A program made the position numbers and the translations under genes. This document shows positions 7,017-16,149 of a stretch of 64,000 bases of DNA, piece after piece (within the stretch, counting starts at the first letter, position 1; every line of letters begins with the position of its first letter). The stretch spans positions 59,292 to 123,291 of the forward strand of contig JACKMC010000010.1 in assembly GCA_024235595.1 (NCBI GenBank), written 5' to 3'. Origin of the DNA: Zoogloeaceae bacterium (lineage in GTDB: Bacteria > Pseudomonadota > Gammaproteobacteria > Burkholderiales > Rhodocyclaceae). The notes beneath the pieces were generated by a model that was not told where the DNA came from, did no database searches, and saw only the letters and a list, made by a program, of their open reading frames with translations.

Positions 7017-9689
7017 TTAACCCGGCCCGGCGAAGGCTCGCACACCCGCGAGCCAGCGCTCGAACTCGGGCGCGGGCATCGGCTCGGCGTAATAGAAACC
7101 CTGGAAGCTGTCGCAACCCGAGTCGATCAGGAAATCCCGCTGCGCGGCTGTCTCGACGCCTTCGGCCAGCACCGTGAGGCCGAGGTTTCGCCCCATCGCG
7201 ATGATCGCGCTGACGATCTCGCGGTCATCGCCCGGCCGGCCAAGGCCCTGCACGAAGCTCTGGTCGATCTTCAGCTTGTCGATCGGGAAGCGCTTCAGAT
7301 AGGCGAGCGATGAATAGCCGGTACCGAAGTCGTCGATCGACAGGCGCACCCCGAGACGCTTCAGCGCCTTCATCCACAGCACCGCGTCTTCGGGTGATTC
7401 GGCGATCGCGCCCTCGGTGATCTCCAGCTCGAGGAAGCGCCCCTCCAGCCCGCTCGCGGTGAGCGTCGAATGCAGCTTGTCGGCGAGGTCGCGCAGACGA
7501 AACTGGCGCGGCGAGAGATTCACCGAAACCGAGAATTCGGGCAGACCCTGTCGTTGCCAGCGCTTCAACTGGCGGCAGGCCTGGTCGAGCACCCATTCGC
7601 CCAGCGGCACCACCAGACCGGTGTCCTCGGCCAGCGCGATGAAGCGCTCGGGACCGATCAGCTCACCGCCCGAGCGCCACCTCACCAGCGCCTCGACGCC
7701 GCACAGCGCGTTATCGCGGGCGCGAAGCTGGGGCTGGTAATAGACCACCAGTTCCTCGCGCTCGAGTCCGCGACGCAGCCGCGCTTCCAGTTCGAGCCGA
7801 TCGCGCGCCAGCCTGGTGAGCTCCTCGTTGTAGAAGCGGAAGGTGTTGCGGCCGCCGGCCTTTGACTCGTACATCGCTGCGTCGGCATTGCGGATCAGGC
7901 CATGGCAGTCCTGCGCATTGTCGGGATAGAGGCTGATGCCGATGCTCGCGCCGATGAAGATCTCCGGCCCGCCGTCGAGCTGCAGCGGCTGGCTGACGAG
8001 TTCTATCAGGTCGCGCGCCAGCTCGCCCGCCTCCTCGGGTCGCTGCAGCGCCTCCATCACCACCACGAATTCGTCGCCCCCGAGGCGCGCCAGGGTGTCG
8101 TCCTGCCGCACCCTGCTGCCGAGACGCCGCGCCAGCGTCACCAGCAGGGAATCGCCGGCCGGATGGCCGAGGCTGTCATTGACGTTCTTGAAGCGGTCTA
8201 CATCGAGAAACAGCACCGCCAGACGGTGCTGGTGGCGATTGGCAACGGCGATCGCATGCTCCAGGCGGTTGAGCAGCAGAACCCGGTTGGGTAGCCCGGT
8301 GAGCGCATCGTAGTGGGCAAGATGATGCAGTCGCGCCTCGGAGTGCTTGAGCTGGGTGATATCCGAGAACACCCCGACGAAGTTCTGGATCTCACCGCTC
8401 TCGTTCATGACCCTGCTGACGGCAAGCCACTCCGGATACACCTCGCCACTGCGGCGTCGATTCCAGACCTCGCCCTGCCAGAAACCGTCCGCAGCGATCG
8501 ACGCCCACATCTCCCGATAGAAGGTTTCGTCGTGGCGTCCCGAGTGCAGCAGCGCCGGGTCCTTGCCGATTACCTCCGGGGCGGAATAGCCGGTTATCCG
8601 CGTAAAGGCGCGATTGACCGCAACGATCCGCAGCTGCGGATCGGTGATCAGCACCCCCTCGGCAGTGCTCTCGTAGACCACCGCCGCCAGCCGCAAGCCC
8701 TCCTCCGCGGCCTTGCGCTCGGCGATGTCGATCACCGACAGCACCGCATCGCTCGATTCGGGCAACATCACCACGCTCGCCAGAACGCAGCGGGGCGCGC
8801 CGTCGGCTACCAGCATCCGCATCTCGAACTGCAGCGGTGGCGGCTCGGCGGTGGGGTCACGACGACGGCGATGGTAATCCAGCAGGCGCTCGCGGTCCTC
8901 CTCGGCAATCAAGCTTTCGAAGGGCATGCCTTCGAGCCGCTCGACATCCTGCCCCAGCAGTGCCGCCGCGGTGGCGTTCGCCCGCTGCACGCGACGATCG
9001 CGACCGATCAACAGCATGGCGGTGCCGGCGCCATCGAAGAGTCCGCGATAGCGCGCTTCGGAGAGCGCCAGTTGCTGTGCCACCGCGCGGGCGTCGCCGG
9101 CATTCGGGCAGCTCGCCACGATGAGGCCGCCTGGCAGCGGGCGCAGCACCAGACCCACCTCGACGAGACTGCCGTCACTGCGGCGCAGTTGCTGTGCTTC
9201 GCTGCTGAACTCCGTCTGCGCGGCCTCGGCCGACATCGACTGCCGCAGCCGTGCCACCAGGGCCTCGCGCTGCCCCGCGGGCGACAGCTCCAGCAGCGTC
9301 ATCTCGAGCAGTGCCGCCTGCTCGTAGCCGAGCAGCTCGCACGCGCCACGGCTCGCATGGAGGCACTTGAACTCGCCGTCGCAGACGATGACTGGATGCG
9401 CTGCATGCTCGACAAGGGCGCGCATGCAGGCGTCGCTGTCGCGCATCGCGCCGCCTCCGCGCTGCGTCGTCGCCGCGCCACGGCGAACCTGTGCGCGCAG
9501 GCGCCACAGCAGAAAAAGCACGACAAGCGCGAGAACGGCGGCCACTGCTGGAGCAAGGGACGTTCCCTCGGTCGCCGCGGCGGCCCGTCCCTGGGCGTTC
9601 GCCGCCGCGCTGAGCGCCAGCATGAACCCCGGCAAAAGCAGCGGCAGTGGGCGCCAGGCGCGGTCCAGCTGTTTTGCCGACAGGTGCAT
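7017..9689 (-). CDS. PAS-GGDEF-EAL c-di-GMP signalling protein
   Basis: A protein of about 890 residues. An N-terminal signal/hydrophobic segment and a second helix (AVAAVLALVVLFLLWRL) anchor it in the membrane. Two or three PAS-type sensory domains follow, then GGDEF (RLGGDEFVVVME) and EAL (GVEALVRWRSGG, with DDFGTGYSSL). The GGDEF motif is intact and preceded five residues upstream by an RxxD inhibitory site (RQDD), and EAL is intact. Both cyclase and phosphodiesterase activity are therefore possible, with phosphodiesterase often dominating in such hybrids. The start MHLSAKQ at 9689 is preferred to a codon four residues upstream. It ends 14 bp before apbE on the same strand. Confidence 0.92.
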   Translation of the reverse strand: MHLSAKQLDRAWRPLPLLLPGFMLALSAAANAQGRAAAATEGTSLAPAVAAVLALVVLFLLWRLRAQVRRGAATTQRGGGAMRDSDACMRALVEHAAHPVIVCDGEFKCLHASRGACELLGYEQAALLEMTLLELSPAGQREALVARLRQSMSAEAAQTEFSSEAQQLRRSDGSLVEVGLVLRPLPGGLIVASCPNAGDARAVAQQLALSEARYRGLFDGAGTAMLLIGRDRRVQRANATAAALLGQDVERLEGMPFESLIAEEDRERLLDYHRRRRDPTAEPPPLQFEMRMLVADGAPRCVLASVVMLPESSDAVLSVIDIAERKAAEEGLRLAAVVYESTAEGVLITDPQLRIVAVNRAFTRITGYSAPEVIGKDPALLHSGRHDETFYREMWASIAADGFWQGEVWNRRRSGEVYPEWLAVSRVMNESGEIQNFVGVFSDITQLKHSEARLHHLAHYDALTGLPNRVLLLNRLEHAIAVANRHQHRLAVLFLDVDRFKNVNDSLGHPAGDSLLVTLARRLGSRVRQDDTLARLGGDEFVVVMEALQRPEEAGELARDLIELVSQPLQLDGGPEIFIGASIGISLYPDNAQDCHGLIRNADAAMYESKAGGRNTFRFYNEELTRLARDRLELEARLRRGLEREELVVYYQPQLRARDNALCGVEALVRWRSGGELIGPERFIALAEDTGLVVPLGEWVLDQACRQLKRWQRQGLPEFSVSVNLSPRQFRLRDLADKLHSTLTASGLEGRFLELEITEGAIAESPEDAVLWMKALKRLGVRLSIDDFGTGYSSLAYLKRFPIDKLKIDQSFVQGLGRPGDDREIVSAIIAMGRNLGLTVLAEGVETAAQRDFLIDSGCDSFQGFYYAEPMPAPEFERWLAGVRAFAGPG

Positions 9690-9743
9690 CGATGGTCGCA
9701 CTCCCGCTGCAGCCCGCCCGGCGATGCCGGCAGGAGCCGTTCA

Positions 9744-9763
9744 ACTATCACGAAAGTGATAGT
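9744..9763. repeat. Perfect inverted repeat upstream of the GGDEF-EAL gene
   Basis: ACTATCAC-GAAA-GTGATAGT: an 8-bp stem with a GAAA tetraloop. It lies between gshB and the divergently unrelated upstream end of the GGDEF-EAL gene (about 55 bp before its start). No T-run follows on either strand, so it may be an operator or a stabilising RNA hairpin rather than a terminator. Confidence 0.5.
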
Positions 9764-9886
9764 ATGAAGAGCCGCCGCCGACACTGCAATCGGCGTTTGC
9801 CCTAGCCCGCGCCTGCTGGACAGCCTCCGTGGCTGCGCCCACCGACACGCGCGCCTCGCGCCAGCGCGAGAGGGCGCGCAAGGGAT

Positions 9887-10828
9887 TCAGGCCACGCTCG
9901 CCTCGAGACGCTCCAGCACCAGCGCGGACACGTCGAAACCCTGCTGTTCGGTGATCTCGACCATGCATGTCGGGCTGGTGACATTGATTTCGGTGAGATG
10001 CCCGCCGATCATGTCGAGGCCCACGATGAGCAGCCCCCGCGCCCACAAGGTCGGCGCCAGCGCTTCGGCAATCTCGTGCTCTCGGGCGGTGAGCGGCATC
10101 GCCACACCGCGTCCGCCCGCGGCGAGATTGCCGCGCGTCTCGCCCGCCTTGGGAATGCGCGCCAGCGAGTAGGGCACCACCTCGCCGCCGATGATCAGCA
10201 CCCGCTTGTCGCCCTCGGCGATCTGCGGCAGGTAGCGCTGGCACATGATGGTGCGCCGGCCGAGGTCGGTGAGCGTCTCGCAGATCGCGTTGCGGTTGGG
10301 GTCGTCCGCGCGGACCCTGAATATGCCGCTGCCGCCCATGCCGTCGAGCGGCTTGAGAATGGTGTCGCCGAGTTCGTCCACGAAGGCCTGGATACTCTGC
10401 GGGTCACGACTCACCAGGGTGGTGGCCGCATACTCGGGAAACTCGGTGATGGCGAGCTTCTCGGAGTGGTCGCGGATCGCGCGCGGGTCGTTGAAGACCC
10501 TGGCGCCGGCCTGCACCGCGCGCTCGAGCAGCCAGGTCGCGGTGACGTACTCGAAATCGAAGGGCGGGTCCTGGCGCATCAGCACCGCGTCGAAGGCGCT
10601 CAGCGGCTGCACTCGCTGCTCGCCGGCCACGTACCAGTCCTGGTCGTCGGCGCGCGGCTCGATCGCCAGCGCACTGGCCACCACCGCGCCATCGCGCCAG
10701 GCCAGCGCCTCGCGCTGGATGGTCCATACGGCATGGCCGCGCCGCGCCGCCTCGCGCATCATCGCGATGCTCGAATCCTTGTAGGCCTTGAGCCCTTCCA
10801 GCGGGTCGAGAATGAAAGCAATCTGCAT
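9887..10828 (-). CDS. gshB: Glutathione synthetase
   Basis: A 313-residue ATP-grasp enzyme joining gamma-glutamylcysteine and glycine to form glutathione in the cytoplasm. Recognisable segments include the N-terminal MQIAFILDPLEGLKAYKDSS, RQDPPFDFEYV, the ATP-binding LKPLDGMGGSGIFRV, and DMIGGHLTEINVTSPT at the C-terminus. Length is normal for proteobacterial GshB. The ATG at 10828 is chosen over a GTG one codon upstream. The gene starts 8 bp after the gshA stop on the same strand, so the two form an operon covering the whole glutathione pathway. Confidence 0.96.
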   Translation of the reverse strand: MQIAFILDPLEGLKAYKDSSIAMMREAARRGHAVWTIQREALAWRDGAVVASALAIEPRADDQDWYVAGEQRVQPLSAFDAVLMRQDPPFDFEYVTATWLLERAVQAGARVFNDPRAIRDHSEKLAITEFPEYAATTLVSRDPQSIQAFVDELGDTILKPLDGMGGSGIFRVRADDPNRNAICETLTDLGRRTIMCQRYLPQIAEGDKRVLIIGGEVVPYSLARIPKAGETRGNLAAGGRGVAMPLTAREHEIAEALAPTLWARGLLIVGLDMIGGHLTEINVTSPTCMVEITEQQGFDVSALVLERLEASVA

Positions 10829-10836
10829 CACGGTGC

Positions 10837-12135
10837 TCAGGCAGCCAGCTCGGCGAGCTCGACCGGCGCGGTTTCCTCGATCTCGACCGACGCCGCCAGC
10901 AGCGCCAGTCGGGCTACCACGCCATAGGCGTAGAAGCGGTTGGGCGGCGCGTCGGGGCCCTGTGCCGAGTCGGGCAGCGAACAGCAGGTCTCGAAGGCCA
11001 GCGGCTTGAAGTGCATGCCCGGCGCGTTGAGGTTCTCGTCGCGGCCGCGCTCGGTATGGACGCGGTAGAAACCGCCCACCACGTAGTGATCCATCATGTA
11101 CACCACCGGCTCGGCAACCGCGCCATCCACGGTCTCGAAAGTGTGCACGCCCTCCTGGATGATCACGTCGTGCACCTCGAGGCCTTCCTTGATGACGCTC
11201 ATCTTGTTGCGCTGCTTGCGATTGAGCCCGGTCACCTCGGCGGCATCCTTGACCATCATGATGCCCATGCCGTAGGTGCCGGCATCGGCCTTGACCACCA
11301 CGAAAGGCTCGTCCGAGACGCCATACTCCCTGTACTTGGCGCGGATGCCGTCGAGCATCCCCGCAACCTTGTCGGCCAGCTCCTGCTCGCCCGCGCGGGC
11401 ATGGAAATCAAGGCCGCTGCAGGTGTCGTAGGCCGTATTCAGGCGCCACTGGTCGATGCCGATCACCTCGGCGAATTCGCGCGTCACCCGGTCGTAGGCC
11501 GCGGCATGATTGGACTTGCGGCGCGAATGCCAGCCGGCATGTGCGGGCGGGATCACCCATTGTTCGTCGAGTCCCTCGAGGATTGCCGGAATACCCGCCG
11601 AGAGATCGTTGTTGAGCAGCACCGCGCAGGGATCGAAATCCTTCATCACCAGTCGGCCACCGCGGCGCTGGATCGGCTCGAGGGTGAGCTTCGAGCCGTT
11701 GGCGAGCTCGAGCACGGTGGGCTCGGTGATCTCCGGCAGCAAGGTGCCGACCCGGATATTGAGACCGGTCAGGCGCAGGATCGACACCAGTTTGGCGACA
11801 TTCTGCAGGTAGAACTGGTTGCGGGTGTGGTTCTCGGGAATCAGCAGCAACTGGCTGGCGCCCGGGCAGATCCGCTCGACGGCCGCCTGGGCGGCCTGGA
11901 TGCACAGCGGCAGGAAGGCGTCGTTGAGGTTGTTGAAACCGCCGGGAAAGAGGTTCAGGTCCACCGGCGCAAGCTTGAAGCCGCTGTTGCGCAGGTCGGT
12001 CGAAGCGTAGAAGGGCGGCAGATGATCCTGCCACTGCGCCCTCATCCAGTGCTCGATGGCGGTGGCGTTGTCGAGGAAGTGTTTTTCCAGTTCGAGTAGT
12101 GGACCGGATAGCGCGGTCGTGAGGTGTGGGACCAT
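10837..12135 (-). CDS. gshA: Glutamate-cysteine ligase, proteobacterial GshA type
   Basis: A 432-residue protein beginning MVPHLTTALSGPLLELEKH. Its sequence (NLFPGGFNNL, VKADAGTYGMGIMMV, and CSGLDFHA) belongs to the glutamate-cysteine ligase family found in beta- and some gammaproteobacteria, distinct from E. coli GshA. It makes gamma-glutamylcysteine from glutamate and cysteine with ATP, the rate-limiting step of glutathione synthesis. The start at 12135 is set by family length; the longer open frame upstream encodes no conserved sequence. gshB follows after 8 bp. Confidence 0.93.
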   Translation of the reverse strand: MVPHLTTALSGPLLELEKHFLDNATAIEHWMRAQWQDHLPPFYASTDLRNSGFKLAPVDLNLFPGGFNNLNDAFLPLCIQAAQAAVERICPGASQLLLIPENHTRNQFYLQNVAKLVSILRLTGLNIRVGTLLPEITEPTVLELANGSKLTLEPIQRRGGRLVMKDFDPCAVLLNNDLSAGIPAILEGLDEQWVIPPAHAGWHSRRKSNHAAAYDRVTREFAEVIGIDQWRLNTAYDTCSGLDFHARAGEQELADKVAGMLDGIRAKYREYGVSDEPFVVVKADAGTYGMGIMMVKDAAEVTGLNRKQRNKMSVIKEGLEVHDVIIQEGVHTFETVDGAVAEPVVYMMDHYVVGGFYRVHTERGRDENLNAPGMHFKPLAFETCCSLPDSAQGPDAPPNRFYAYGVVARLALLAASVEIEETAPVELAELAA

Positions 12136-12280
12136 GACTGTTCTCGTGGGATTTGACGTTGCCGCTCGAAAGGGCGGATGTTTTGCGGCGAATGTTACAC
12201 CAGCGCTGGCTACGGCTCGAATCGCCGCCCGGCAACAAGCGGACTGCGCTACGGCGGTGGCGGTTCCCGCGGGCCGCGAT

Positions 12281-13522
12281 TCAGCCCGGCAGGAACTCGG
12301 CGAAGGCCGCGGGCAGCGGCGCGTTCTCGAGGCTGCGCTGGGTAAACAGGAACCGGCCATCGCAGACAAATCCCAGCGCCGCCCAGTCCACCGCGTTGAG
12401 CGCGTCGCGAAAGGCCGCCGGCTCGATGTCCGCACGGCGCGGGAAAACCGCCAGCACCGAGCCGTCGTAGTGCGGGCAGTCGTGGATGAAGAACGGCGCC
12501 GCGGCGCGGGTCTTGCCGTTTACGTAGATGCGCGGCAGCGACGACTGGTAGTAGCCTCGGCCCCACTGCCACCAGTCGTGTTCGTCGAAGCTGCGGATGC
12601 GCCGCGCCATCAGGCGCGCCTTGTGGGGCCGCAGCGCCGCCGGGGCCACCTCGCCGGGTTCGCACCAGATCATGCGTCGGGTGTGGCCGCTGCGCACCGT
12701 GGACGAGCACACGAAGTCTCGATTGCCATGCACCGCGTCGGCGTACACTTCGTCCGCGCCGGAGACCGCACCGACCTTCACGAAGGCGACCTGCGACAGC
12801 CGCAAGGGGTAATCCTCACGGGCGAAGATCAGGTGGCCTTCGCACTCGAGCAGGCTGCGCGCCTGCCACGGCGGGTGTGCCAGCAAGGCGGCGAGATCAT
12901 CCCCCTGGCCGAGCTCCGCATAGCGCAGCCGCCGCAGCGTGGCACCCTTTTCGAAGCGCCAGATCAGGCAATTGGGCAGCGCACCGTCGAAAACCCGTGC
13001 ATCGCCCAGTTCGATCGCGTCGGTGATCGAGCCCTGCGACCACAACAGGCGGTTCAGCTTGAGCGCCGAGGTCGCCTTGAGGAAATCCCGCGGGGTGATG
13101 AAGATCAGTTCGCCACCCGGCGCGAGATGTCGCAGGCACTTCTCGATGAAGAACAGGTAGAGGTTGGAGCGGCCGTCGAAGTGCTCCGCGGCGAGCAGCG
13201 CGCGAGTCGACGGCGAGATATCCTGGAAGCGCACGTAGGGCGGATTGCCGATGATGGTGTCGAAGCGCTGGCTTACCGGATAGGCGAAAAAATCCATGTT
13301 GAGCGCCGCCTCGGGACAGTGCGCCGGATCGAACTCGATCCCCACCACGCCCCGCTCGCCATCCAGATGCCGCAAAAAGGCGCCGTCTCCACAGGATGGC
13401 TCGAGCACCCGGCCACTGTTGCGGCGCAGCGACAGCATCGCCCTGACCACCGGCTCGGGGGTGAAGATCTGGCCGAGGCTTTCAATTTCGCGGAACGGCA
13501 GGGCTGACTGGGCAGGAAGCAT
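12281..13522 (-). CDS. Solitary N6-adenine DNA methyltransferase (Eco57I/TaqI-like)
   Basis: A protein of about 413 residues. It opens with LGQIFTPEPVVRAML, then motif I VLEPSCGDGAFL (39-50) and the catalytic NPPYVRF (NPPY at 93-96), the hallmark of gamma-class N6-adenine methyltransferases. The C-terminal half is a probable target-recognition region. No endonuclease domain or partner gene is adjacent, so it looks like an orphan methylase or a remnant of a type II/IIG restriction system. Two starts are possible, GTG 13558 and ATG 13522; neither has a clear ribosome site and I chose the ATG. It is 145 bp upstream of gshA, same strand. Confidence 0.85.
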   Translation of the reverse strand: MLPAQSALPFREIESLGQIFTPEPVVRAMLSLRRNSGRVLEPSCGDGAFLRHLDGERGVVGIEFDPAHCPEAALNMDFFAYPVSQRFDTIIGNPPYVRFQDISPSTRALLAAEHFDGRSNLYLFFIEKCLRHLAPGGELIFITPRDFLKATSALKLNRLLWSQGSITDAIELGDARVFDGALPNCLIWRFEKGATLRRLRYAELGQGDDLAALLAHPPWQARSLLECEGHLIFAREDYPLRLSQVAFVKVGAVSGADEVYADAVHGNRDFVCSSTVRSGHTRRMIWCEPGEVAPAALRPHKARLMARRIRSFDEHDWWQWGRGYYQSSLPRIYVNGKTRAAAPFFIHDCPHYDGSVLAVFPRRADIEPAAFRDALNAVDWAALGFVCDGRFLFTQRSLENAPLPAAFAEFLPG

Positions 13523-13726
13523 CGAGCGATGGGTGATGGGTGACGGGTGGCGAAACACGGCGCCGGTATCCTACCATCGCCGCGCGCGGCGCAACTGCCC
13601 AGCGAGATCCTGCCGGCTCGCCACGGCGCAGTTTCCCATCGCACGCCGAAGCTCTAATATTGATCAACGATCCGGTGCCGGCTATGCATCCCACCCGTGC
13701 CCGCACCCGAGGACCACGGAGCCGTC

Positions 13727-14188
13727 ATGGACAGGTGCGAAGAAGCGCTGCATTGCCAGATCCGCCAATTCGTCGAGGCCGACCGGATGGCGCTGCGGCT
13801 GGTGTACCTCAACACCCGCCGGCAGGCCTTCCACTGGATGAACCCCGACGAGCTGGTGCTGGCCGAATTCGATGCCGCCACTGCGGATGAACTGGTGCTG
13901 GTGGCAGAGACCGATGGCGAGGTGGTGGGATTCGTTTCGCTTTGGCTCCCTGAAAACTTCATCCACAACCTGTTCGTGAGCCCCGGCCACCAGGGCCGCG
14001 GCATCGGCACCCGGCTGCTCGCCGCCAGCAGGGATCACCTTGCCGGCCCGGCGAGGCTCAAGTGCTCGATCCACAACACCCGTGCGCGGGCCTTCTACGA
14101 ATCGCGCGGCTGGGTGGTGCTCGGACGCGGCGGCGACCGCAAGTCCGGCTATCTCGACATGGAATGGCCGCAGGACCCCTGCTCCTGA
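13727..14188 (+). CDS. GNAT family N-acetyltransferase
   Basis: A 153-residue protein with the GNAT core: VAETDGEVVGFVSLW (beta 2-4), then the acetyl-CoA pyrophosphate loop VSPGHQGRGIGTRLL (the Q/R-x2-G-x-G/A motif) and NTRARAFYESRGWVV near the C-terminus. It transfers acetyl from acetyl-CoA to an unknown amine. A GTG at 13697 would add ten residues; the ATG at 13727 has GGAG upstream. It is divergent from the methyltransferase gene and shows no operon partner. Confidence 0.85.
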   Translation: MDRCEEALHCQIRQFVEADRMALRLVYLNTRRQAFHWMNPDELVLAEFDAATADELVLVAETDGEVVGFVSLWLPENFIHNLFVSPGHQGRGIGTRLLAASRDHLAGPARLKCSIHNTRARAFYESRGWVVLGRGGDRKSGYLDMEWPQDPCS

Positions 14189-14400
14189 GGGCATCGCAGG
14201 TCCCGGGGGCTGGCCCCGACGCATCCGCGACGCTGCATCGCTGGGGCGAAGCCCGGGCCAACACCAAGTACCTACCCGTGAGCGCCCCCGTGGAGGCCAT
14301 CTTCGCGGCCCGGCACGTCAAGATTTCACGTGCGCGAATACGCAAGTACGCATACCATGAAAGCGTCGATACCCTTCAAGGGTTGCATGGAGTGGCGGGC

Positions 14401-14943
14401 ATGGGCAAAAACTTCTCGATCAGGGTAGCGGTTCTCGGGCTGGCGGTCTTGATCTCGCAGATGCACCTGGGCTGGATTGTCCGCGGACTGGACCCAAACA
14501 TTCTGCGGGTGCAGTTCACCTTCGACGCCCAACGCTTCTGGGCGATCGTTGACGCCTGGGGCCCGGTCAACACCGCAATCTACATCAGTCACTTCCCCTG
14601 GGACTGGGTGCACATCCTGCTCTACTCCCTGCTCGGCATCGCGATTTGTCGCCGCCGCGGGATCTTCGCACGTGTTGGCGACGTTCCGCGTCGCCTGTGG
14701 GCGCTTGTGCTGCCGCTGGCGGGCCTGATGGACGTGCTGGAAAACGCAGCCCAGCTCTACCTGCTTGCCGGCGCCAGCAACGGCGGTGGCTTCGTGGTCC
14801 CGGCCTCCGCGCTGTGCTCGACGATCAAATGGCTGCTGGTGCTGCTCTTCGCCGGCGCGTGCGTGTGGATGTGGCTGGCACCGGTCAGCGGACGAAAAGG
14901 CCTTCCAGCAGCGGCAGCAGCCAAGGCAGGGACACCGCGGTAA
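14401..14943 (+). CDS. Conserved hypothetical membrane protein
   Basis: 180 residues with an N-terminal helix (VAVLGLAVLISQMHLGWIV) and three further hydrophobic segments around 65-85, 97-118 and 134-158, ending in a basic/alanine-rich tail. I do not recognise a family or catalytic motif. The last 59 bases overlap, convergently, the end of lrgB on the other strand, so the two transcripts must run into each other. The start is the first ATG in a frame that opens far upstream without conserved sequence. Confidence 0.7.
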   Translation: MGKNFSIRVAVLGLAVLISQMHLGWIVRGLDPNILRVQFTFDAQRFWAIVDAWGPVNTAIYISHFPWDWVHILLYSLLGIAICRRRGIFARVGDVPRRLWALVLPLAGLMDVLENAAQLYLLAGASNGGGFVVPASALCSTIKWLLVLLFAGACVWMWLAPVSGRKGLPAAAAAKAGTPR

Positions 14944-15622
14944 AAAGGCCGTTCAGGCCCATTGCCAGGGCTGCGAAGGCGCCGGCGGTCTGCCCGATCT
15001 GAAACGCCCGCGCGGTACCGATGCCGTGCGAGGCCAGGCCCAGCGCAAAGCCCGTTGCCGCTTCGTCCCGCACCCGCAGCGCTTTCATCAGCCCCGAGCC
15101 CGCCACCGCACCGAGAATGCCGGTGAGGATCACCAGCACCGCCGCCAGTGAAGGCAGGCCACCCATCCTTTCTGCGATTCCCATGGCGATCGGGGTGGTC
15201 ACCGACTTGGGCGCCAACGAGCGCATCGTCGGCAGGCTCGCGCCCAACGCGCCGGCGATCAGGTAAGCCGAAAGTGCCGCGGTCAGCGATCCGGCGACCA
15301 GCGCGGCGACGATCGGCAAGGCCATACTCTTGAGACGTTGCAATTGCCCGTAGAGCGGCACTGCCAGCGCCACCGTCGCCGGGCCGAGCAGAAAATGCAC
15401 GAACTGGGCACCGTCGAAGTAGCGGTCGTAGGGCGTAGCCGTGAGATAGAGCGTGCAAACCAGCAGTACCACCGCGATCAGCACCGGATTGGCGAGCGGA
15501 TTGAAATGCAATCGACGGTGCAGCTCGAATGCCGCCAGGTATGCAAGCAGCGTCAATGCCAGCCACAGCAGCGGCGTGGCCGACAGATAGACCCATATTT
15601 CGGTCAGTGGCGGCGTGGTCAT
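14885..15622 (-). CDS. lrgB: LrgB/CidB family membrane protein
   Basis: 245 residues, almost entirely hydrophobic. It has the LrgB signatures FLLGPATVALAVPLY, LAPKSVTTPIAMGI and GFALGLASHGIGTARAF. LrgB acts with LrgA in the inner membrane; the pair has been linked to control of murein hydrolases, overflow metabolite (pyruvate/glycolate) transport and cell death in other bacteria. The start ATG overlaps the lrgA stop (ATGA), a strong sign of translational coupling. The 3' end overlaps the convergent upstream membrane-protein gene by 59 bp. Confidence 0.93.
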   Translation of the reverse strand: MTTPPLTEIWVYLSATPLLWLALTLLAYLAAFELHRRLHFNPLANPVLIAVVLLVCTLYLTATPYDRYFDGAQFVHFLLGPATVALAVPLYGQLQRLKSMALPIVAALVAGSLTAALSAYLIAGALGASLPTMRSLAPKSVTTPIAMGIAERMGGLPSLAAVLVILTGILGAVAGSGLMKALRVRDEAATGFALGLASHGIGTARAFQIGQTAGAFAALAMGLNGLFTAVSLPWLLPLLEGLFVR

Positions 15623-15975
15623 CTGGCGCTCCGCCGCTCGGCACGACGCATCAGCAGGTGCAGCACCCAGCCACTCACCGCCAGGCCGAGCGCGGTACTC
15701 ACCACCAGCGCCACCACGATCGGCAGCCACTCCTCGCCGATGCGACCGATGTGCAGCATCACGCCGGTCCCCGCCGGCACGAAGAGCAGCGAAAGATGCT
15801 GAAGCAGCCCGCCGGTGGTGTTTCGCAGCTCCGTGGAAGGGCCGCCGCGCAGGACCAGCCAGCCCAGCAGCAGCACCAGTCCGATCACCGGCCCCGGCAC
15901 CGGCAGGCCCAGCGCAAGCCGGGCGGCCTCTCCGACCAACTGGAACACGAGCAAGGCAGTAAGCGCAGGCAGCAT
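15619..15975 (-). CDS. lrgA: CidA/LrgA family holin-like protein
   Basis: 118 residues with four predicted helices, beginning MLPALTALLVFQLVGE. It contains GLPVPGPVIGLVLLL and LLFVPAGTGVMLHI, typical of the CidA/LrgA family of small holin-like proteins. ATGA overlap with lrgB downstream. An extended in-frame reading to 16086 exists but carries no family sequence, so the start at 15975 is preferred. It is divergent from the cation ATPase gene (174 bp between starts), so the two may share a regulatory region. Confidence 0.9.
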   Translation of the reverse strand: MLPALTALLVFQLVGEAARLALGLPVPGPVIGLVLLLGWLVLRGGPSTELRNTTGGLLQHLSLLFVPAGTGVMLHIGRIGEEWLPIVVALVVSTALGLAVSGWVLHLLMRRAERRSAR

Positions 15976-16071
15976 GGTGGACTCGGGAACGAAGGTGCCC
16001 ATTTTGCTCGGCATGCAGGGCGCGTCAATGGGCAGGCGTCGGTTTACTACCCTCGATTTTTTTGTGCAGTA

Positions 16072-16090
16072 CAATATTTCTCGCAATATT
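16072..16090 (+). repeat. Direct repeat CAATATT in the lrgA/ATPase divergent region
   Basis: CAATATT occurs at 16072-16078 and again at 16084-16090, 12 bp apart, in an AT-rich island within otherwise GC-rich DNA. The arrangement suits a regulator binding one helical face, or part of a promoter for the ATPase gene. It is suggestive only. Confidence 0.35.
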
Positions 16091-16149
16091 CAACAAGCAG
16101 TTCGATGCCGGCCACATTCCCCGTGAGACCGGCACCGTCGGGAGCGATG

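Noticed and set aside
9855..9870. Hairpin CTCGCG-CCAG-CGCGAG after gshB
   Set aside because: Six-base stem without a T-run in a very GC-rich sequence; such stems are common by chance here.
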